From the NCBI RefSeq assembly GCF_000688015.1, contig NZ_JIAD01000001.1:1178001-1242000 (forward strand): a DNA stretch of 64,000 nucleotides, read 5' to 3'. Made by a program: the position numbers and the translations under genes. Position 1 is the stretch's first letter. The number at the start of each line of letters is the position of its first letter. The notes under the pieces were generated by a model that was given only the letters and a program-made list of their open reading frames with translations, searched no databases and was not told the origin of the DNA. Origin of the DNA: Eubacterium sp. AB3007 (lineage in GTDB: Bacteria > Bacillota > Clostridia > Peptostreptococcales > Anaerovoracaceae). Below, piece after piece: positions 59,846 to 64,000 of this stretch.

Positions 59846-61167
59846 TACAAGCTCCTGTCTTCTGCATAGGTTACACCGGCCAGGTAATTGATGAACTGCT
59901 GTGCCGTACGGCCGGAGTAACCTCCGTGACGCAGCTCCCATGCCCGTGCCTGCTTGATCAATTCTTCCTCTGGCATCTGGATCTGAGGGTATCTGGCCGC
60001 CAGTTCCCGGACGATCGTATCATACTCCTGTGGTGTAGGGGAGAAAAACCCGATGGAAAGTCCAAACCGATTTGCCAGAGACAGCTTCTCCTGCACAGTA
60101 TCGTTGCGATGAAGATCGTCATCCGACTCGTCACGCTTGTCACGGAAGGTCTCCCGGATCAGGTGACGACGATTGGAGGTAGCATAAATCAGCACATTCT
60201 CCGGGTAGGGCTCGATCCCACCCTCGATCACCGCCTTCAGATATTTGTATTCTATCTCGAACTCCTCAAAGGAAAGGTCGTCCATGTAGAGGATAAAACG
60301 GTAGTTTCGGTTCTTGATCTCGTTGATCACCGCGGACAGATCCCGGAACTGGTGCTTGTAGACCTCGATCATCCGCAGTCCGTCCTCGTAGTACTGGTTT
60401 AGGATCGCCTTGACACTGGTGGATTTCCCTGTGCCCGCATCCCCGTATAGGAGCACGTTGTTCGCCTTACGGCCTGCCAGAAACGCCTCCGTGTTCTCCA
60501 CCAACCGTTGTTTCTGAATCTCGTATCCCACCAGATCCTCCAGGCGGACATCCGCTGTATTGGTGACCGGAACCAGCAGTTCCCCGTCCGTTGTTTCCGC
60601 GATGCGGAAGGCTTTGTTGAGGCCGAGCTTACCGACCCCGTAGCGCCGGTAGAAATCTGTCACCACATCGTAGAAGGTGACATCGTCTTCCGCAGCCAAC
60701 AACTGCTCCGCCAGCTCCCTCACCTTGGCGCTGACCTCGCGGTTGAAGATTTGTTCGCTCTTCACTACGGCGTGGTAATCTCGGAGCACGGAAAAACAAT
60801 CGATTCCCAGATCCTCCTCCATGGGGCCGAAATCATAATGCACAAGAGTGCGGAAGATGTGGAAGTCGTTCATGACGAATCGGTTCACCGATCCGTCGGG
60901 AGCACCGGTCTTCTCCGCTACCAGAGTAAAAGGCGTGATAGTGTTGGCCAGGAGATAGGCAATGTAGCACGCCCACATATCTCCATCAAACCCGTAGGTA
61001 GTGCCCACATCCAACAGACGGTTCACCTGGTCGTATATCCGGGAGTTCAAAGCCCCTGCATCCTCTATCCCGGCCTTCCAGTCCCTGCAGATCTCTCCCA
61101 TCCGGTGTAGGATGCTGTCCTCTGCGATCTTTCGGTAAACGATGAGTTTGTCGACAAGTTGATTCAT
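59845..61167 (-). CDS. DUF815-family AAA-type ATPase
   Basis: 440 residues. The N-terminal 200 residues are helical and not recognised ([21 protein letters not shown]). The ATPase core has Walker [12 protein letters not shown], Walker [15 protein letters not shown] and the family segment [19 protein letters not shown]. The lid with [18 protein letters not shown] completes it. DUF815 ATPases are soluble and of unknown function. It is coupled to the hydrolase gene. The terminator of the NlpC-like gene lies just upstream. Confidence 0.93.
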   Translation of the reverse strand: MNQLVDKLIVYRKIAEDSILHRMGEICRDWKAGIEDAGALNSRIYDQVNRLLDVGTTYGFDGDMWACYIAYLLANTITPFTLVAEKTGAPDGSVNRFVMNDFHIFRTLVHYDFGPMEEDLGIDCFSVLRDYHAVVKSEQIFNREVSAKVRELAEQLLAAEDDVTFYDVVTDFYRRYGVGKLGLNKAFRIAETTDGELLVPVTNTADVRLEDLVGYEIQKQRLVENTEAFLAGRKANNVLLYGDAGTGKSTSVKAILNQYYEDGLRMIEVYKHQFRDLSAVINEIKNRNYRFILYMDDLSFEEFEIEYKYLKAVIEGGIEPYPENVLIYATSNRRHLIRETFRDKRDESDDDLHRNDTVQEKLSLANRFGLSIGFFSPTPQEYDTIVRELAARYPQIQMPEEELIKQARAWELRHGGYSGRTAQQFINYLAGVTYAEDRSL

Positions 61168-61184
61168 ATGTTTCTCCTAAAACA

Positions 61185-61211
61185 GAAGCCCGCCGCAACA
61201 GCAGACGGGCC
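61185..61211 (-). terminator. Probable terminator after the NlpC/P60-like gene
   Basis: An imperfect GC-rich hairpin closed by GCCCG and CGGGC; on the minus strand TTCTGTTTTA follows. Confidence 0.5.
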
Positions 61212-61217
61212 GATAGA

Positions 61218-62360
61218 TTACATTTCCTTGAAAAGATCCGCCAGTACCTGGTCAGCACTCATATTCCTGTACCCTTCCGGGTCAGATAACACGGTACTGT
61301 ACCACCGGAACCGGTTGTAGTCCTGATTGTAAGATTTGGCGAATACCAGTGTTGTACTGGGATAGCGGCTGTACCAGGAGGGGTAGTATTTCTTCATGTA
61401 CTTCGCCGCCAGCCTGGCTGCCTGACTGTTTCGTGCTCCCGTCCGGGAAGCGGTGCCGCTGAGTTTGACCCCCGGCGGCGAGGCGTGGAGCACCACCGTA
61501 CTCCCGTCCTTACACTGCCCCAGGGAGATCCAGATATGGTCATCTCCCTCCATGATGTCACCTGGGATATGGTCTTTCACCCGGGTGCGCCTGGTCCAGG
61601 CCCCCAGTCCCATTCTGGCATAGCGCTGCCCTTCCACATCTGCCAGGTAAACATATCCTGGTCTGTTATTCCGTGTCTGCATTACATTGTAGACCGTCCA
61701 TCCCACAAACCCGGAACAGTCCAGACCCTTGTTGATCTTATAGCGGTGCAGCATGTAGTTGTACCATCTGGATTGTTTTTTCGCATAGGCCCGCCAGGTC
61801 TTGTAAAGGCCCGTTCTGCGGGTGGTCTTGCCGCTGCCGGTATCTGCTTTGTTCCAGCCGCCGCCCCAGATGTACATGGTGTGTCCGAGAGGCATGATGG
61901 CCCCTCTCAGGTAGTTCTTCAGCGTAGACTTCCCTGCCGCAGGCGTCGTGGTATAGGCGGTACGGCTCAACTTGCTCAGCGCGGTTTTCTTCACCATGGT
62001 CACTTGCTTCTTGCCGTTCACCACCCTGGTCTGTTTGACGGACTTGATCTTGTAGCCCCGTACCACATAGCGACAGGTGACACCCTTGGTCTTCACTGGC
62101 CGCACTACCTTCAGGCTCTTGGTGGTGGCGACTCTGGCATACTTGCTGCCGCTGATCGACTCGTACACATAGTACCCCTGCGCGCCCTTCAGTTTCTCCC
62201 AGCTCACTGCGATCTCGCTTCCCACCGCTGTCGCCATAGCCCCGCATGGTTTGGTCTTCTCAAACGGCTTGGATGCGGCCAGACTGCTCTCCGGCAGAAA
62301 GACGGCGACCATAGCGGCGGTCAGGAGAAGGCACAAAGCCTTCCTCGCTGCGTATCTCAT
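61218..62360 (-). CDS. Secreted NlpC/P60-like hydrolase with fibronectin III-like domain
   Basis: 380 residues. Signal peptide 1-29. A fibronectin III-like domain at about 38-140 (AVSWEKLKGAQGYYVYESIS) resembles the C-terminal modules of the 39718 and 42782 proteins. The catalytic region has Cys in GLDCSGFVGW (about 215), His in DDHIWISLG and a further His in VLHASPPG. Such enzymes cut peptide bonds in peptidoglycan stems. It follows the DUF937 gene by 24 nt. GAAAGGGG precedes ATG. Confidence 0.85.
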   Translation of the reverse strand: MRYAARKALCLLLTAAMVAVFLPESSLAASKPFEKTKPCGAMATAVGSEIAVSWEKLKGAQGYYVYESISGSKYARVATTKSLKVVRPVKTKGVTCRYVVRGYKIKSVKQTRVVNGKKQVTMVKKTALSKLSRTAYTTTPAAGKSTLKNYLRGAIMPLGHTMYIWGGGWNKADTGSGKTTRRTGLYKTWRAYAKKQSRWYNYMLHRYKINKGLDCSGFVGWTVYNVMQTRNNRPGYVYLADVEGQRYARMGLGAWTRRTRVKDHIPGDIMEGDDHIWISLGQCKDGSTVVLHASPPGVKLSGTASRTGARNSQAARLAAKYMKKYYPSWYSRYPSTTLVFAKSYNQDYNRFRWYSTVLSDPEGYRNMSADQVLADLFKEM

Positions 62361-62384
62361 CCCTGTTCCCCTTTCTGTATTCGG

Positions 62385-63026
62385 TTACTTCATCATCGAC
62401 AGCAGTGTCCCCAGTAGCTGCATGCCGTTGTTGCTGTTGTTCGTGTGGGCCGGCTGGCTGCCACCCAACAGATTCCCCAGAAGACCGCCCAACAGATTGC
62501 CGCCCTGATGCGATGTCTGGTGTGAACTCTGGGTCCCGCCAAACAACGCCATCACATCCGACAGATCCAGCCCATCGGACAGGTCGAAACCGCTCCCCTG
62601 CTGGTGCTGCTGGTGACTGGCGGTAGAGGTGGCATTGGAGAGGCCGCTCATCAGCAGTGGTGCCAGGCAGATCAGAACCTTCATGACCTGATCCATGGAC
62701 AGCCCTGTGTTCTGGGAAAGCTGCTGTGCTTTCTTCTGGCTGTTCTTGCCCAACATATGCCCTACGATCTTCCGACCGTCCTCCTCGTCCAACTCCGCCA
62801 CCTGACTGGCAACGGACTTCTTGGTCTTGTGATCGCCCAGTGCGTTCAACAGAGACTCCGCGCCTTCTTTGGAAGATGCGTTCTCCGTCATGGATCCCAG
62901 CATCATGGGCACCGCCTCTCCCATGAGTTTGGTAAGATCCTTACCCTTCACACCGGTCTTGCTCTCGATCGACTTCAGTGACTCCTCGCTGGTCATCGCT
63001 CCCAGCATCATGCTCAGTATATCCAT
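62385..63026 (-). CDS. DUF937 protein
   Basis: 213 residues. The DUF937 helical domain is at about 1-125 (GVKGKDLTKLMGEAVPMMLGSM, EEDGRKIVGHMLGKNSQKKAQQLSQNTGLSMDQVMKVLICLAPLLMSGL in pieces). A Gln/His/Ser-rich linker and a Gly/Leu-rich tail (GGNLLGGLLGNLLGGS) follow. The function is unknown; bacterial members include YidB-like proteins. GGGAGAG precedes ATG, with an extended -10 (TGATATAAT) upstream at 63057-63065. It forms an operon with the NlpC/P60-like gene. Confidence 0.88.
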   Translation of the reverse strand: MDILSMMLGAMTSEESLKSIESKTGVKGKDLTKLMGEAVPMMLGSMTENASSKEGAESLLNALGDHKTKKSVASQVAELDEEDGRKIVGHMLGKNSQKKAQQLSQNTGLSMDQVMKVLICLAPLLMSGLSNATSTASHQQHQQGSGFDLSDGLDLSDVMALFGGTQSSHQTSHQGGNLLGGLLGNLLGGSQPAHTNNSNNGMQLLGTLLSMMK

Positions 63027-63056
63027 TGTGATCTCTCCCTTCCAAGTGATGCTTTT

Positions 63057-63065
63057 ATTATATCA
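63057..63065 (-). promoter_or_regulatory. Extended -10 promoter of the DUF937 operon
   Basis: The minus strand reads TGATATAAT, with a weak TTTCTT 17 nt upstream of the -10. Confidence 0.5.
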
Positions 63066-63091
63066 CGAATCCATCAGGAAAGAAACGGTGA

Positions 63092-63120
63092 TTGCTTTTC
63101 CTACGGGCACAATGTATAAT
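63092..63120 (+). promoter_or_regulatory. Promoter of the last, partial gene
   Basis: TTGCTT, 17 nt, TATAAT, about 47 nt before the ATG; divergent from the DUF937 promoter. Confidence 0.65.
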
Positions 63121-63167
63121 AATAATATCATTACCATTATTAAAAGAAAGTGAGACAGGAGTCGAAA

Positions 63168-64000
63168 ATGTCCGAAAAGAAAAAACACACCATCGTCAAC
63201 ACCAAGGGCGAGGACATCACCCAGGCGCACGATGCTGCCAAGAAGAAGGCAGAGAAAGAAGCCGCAGATCTGGCGGCCCACCCCGAGAAGAAGAAAGTCC
63301 AGGCTAAACCCGTCGGTAACGCGAAATCAAACAGGATCGGAGCCATCGTCCTCTGGGTCATAGCCATCCTGTTCGAGATCCTGGCGGTCATGGTGATGTT
63401 CGGGAAGATCTCTCTCCCGTTCATGTCCTCCACCGTCCAGCTGGTGGTCTTCCTGATCCTGGATCTGATCCTTGTGATCATCGGAAACACCTTCTGGAAG
63501 AAGGCCAACCACATCGATCCAGCTTCAGAAGCGAACCCAACCAAATTCTGGCTCTGGAACAACCTGGGCATGATCGTGTCCGTAGTGGCCTTCCTGCCTT
63601 TTATCGTCCTCTGTCTGACCCAGAAGGACATGGACAAGAAAACCAAGGTCATCGCCACAGTTGCCGCCATCATCTGCCTGCTCATCGCCGGCGTCAGCGG
63701 CATCGATTTCAACCCCATCTCCAGTGAGCAGCTCCAGCAGGCGGAGGCCGCCCTGGGCAACACTCAGGTCTACTGGACCAAGTTCGGCAAGGTCTACCAC
63801 ACCCATGATGATTGCGGCTCTCTGAACCAGAGCGACGTGCTGACCCAGGGCACCGTCAAGGAGGCGGTAGCTGCCAATCGGACCAGGCTGTGCTTCTACT
63901 GCGCCAAGAGAGACAACATCCAGAACGTGGCGACGGATAACGGGAATCAGACTCTGGCGGAAGCGGAGAACGGAGATACTGCAGAGCCAGAGACGGCCAA
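63168..64000 (+). CDS. Membrane protein with putative metal-binding C-terminal motif, 3' end cut by window
   Basis: The first 277 codons are visible, with no stop. A charged Lys/Ala-rich cytoplasmic N-terminus (1-55) precedes four membrane segments (about 58-80, 88-110, 127-150 and 163-183). The C-terminal soluble part has VYHTHDDCGSL followed 30 residues later by LCFYCAKRD; an H-x4-C and CxxC arrangement of this kind is usually a metal-binding or Ada-like fold. An acidic tail follows. AGGAG precedes ATG at 63168. Family not recognised; it may be a general clostridial membrane protein. Confidence 0.75.
   Translation, partial: MSEKKKHTIVNTKGEDITQAHDAAKKKAEKEAADLAAHPEKKKVQAKPVGNAKSNRIGAIVLWVIAILFEILAVMVMFGKISLPFMSSTVQLVVFLILDLILVIIGNTFWKKANHIDPASEANPTKFWLWNNLGMIVSVVAFLPFIVLCLTQKDMDKKTKVIATVAAIICLLIAGVSGIDFNPISSEQLQQAEAALGNTQVYWTKFGKVYHTHDDCGSLNQSDVLTQGTVKEAVAANRTRLCFYCAKRDNIQNVATDNGNQTLAEAENGDTAEPETA

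Noticed and set aside
1-64000. tRNA, rRNA, CRISPR arrays, phage or IS genes
   Set aside because: I read all intergenic spaces on both strands and saw no cloverleaf, regular direct repeats with spacers, transposase or integrase.

Overview
The window looks like chromosome from a fairly GC-rich member of the Clostridia (Firmicutes). The evidence is a SCIFF peptide with its radical SAM maturase, consistent AGGAGG-type ribosome binding sites, TTGACA/TATAAT-type promoters, YvcK, LCP, DUF2207 and DUF937 proteins, NhaC antiporters, AzlCD, and a thiolase with acyl-CoA synthetases that suggests an anaerobic fermentative life. Genus and species cannot be told from this sequence. Most genes lie on the minus strand. 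No rRNA, tRNA, CRISPR array, phage or transposase gene was found.

Layout. 1-5.4 kb (minus): SPFH protein, acyl-CoA synthetase, thiolase, surE and a Sir2 deacylase. 5.4-8.4 kb: a 65-bp palindromic repeat, azlCD, a flavin reductase and a zinc-ribbon membrane protein. 8.7-18.2 kb: an NhaC antiporter, rpsT, trmO, yvcK, an SseB-like protein, glf, then a PAP2 phosphatase, a glycosyltransferase and an Ig-like secreted protein on the plus strand. 18.3-25.1 kb (minus): an EF-G-like GTPase, a LysR/response regulator/histidine kinase set with overlapping ends, and a second NhaC. 25.2-31.3 kb (minus): LCP protein, glnS, asnS and scfAB. 31.4-33.0 kb: polysaccharide deacetylase and ferritin. 33.1-46.8 kb: the corrinoid-linked surface locus. 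46.8-56.5 kb: cardiolipin synthase, DUF2207, pgi, a divergent aspartokinase-like protein and a class IV aminotransferase. 56.5-64 kb: an acyl-CoA synthetase, a 27-residue membrane peptide gene, an IscA/HesB-like protein, a lipase-like hydrolase, a DUF815 ATPase, an NlpC/P60-like protein, DUF937, and a membrane protein cut by the window end.

The most interesting part is 33.1-46.8 kb. Two divergent promoters each drive a cobalamin riboswitch. The plus-strand one controls a 1316-residue secreted protein. The minus-strand one controls a 681-residue secreted protein, followed by a 1042-residue secreted protein, a lipoprotein substrate-binding protein, a FecCD/BtuC-type permease and an ATPase with an extra C-terminal domain. 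The large proteins share a repeated domain of about 110 residues with a conserved Cys, a usual Met/His pair and an RTTAM..PHW..Y signature. One carries a DUF4430 (transcobalamin C-terminal-like) domain. The 1042-residue protein ends in a partial copy of the neighbouring substrate-binding protein. I read this as a Gram-positive surface capture-and-relay system for cobalamin or a related corrinoid, by analogy with Isd haem relays. Ligand binding is inferred from the riboswitches and has not been shown.

Other points of note are a dispersed palindromic repeat (four places) that seems to supply the -35 box of azlCD, an aspartokinase homologue lacking its catalytic motifs, a structured RNA-like segment upstream of the SCIFF gene, and a strongly over-represented heptamer GCTTTGT.
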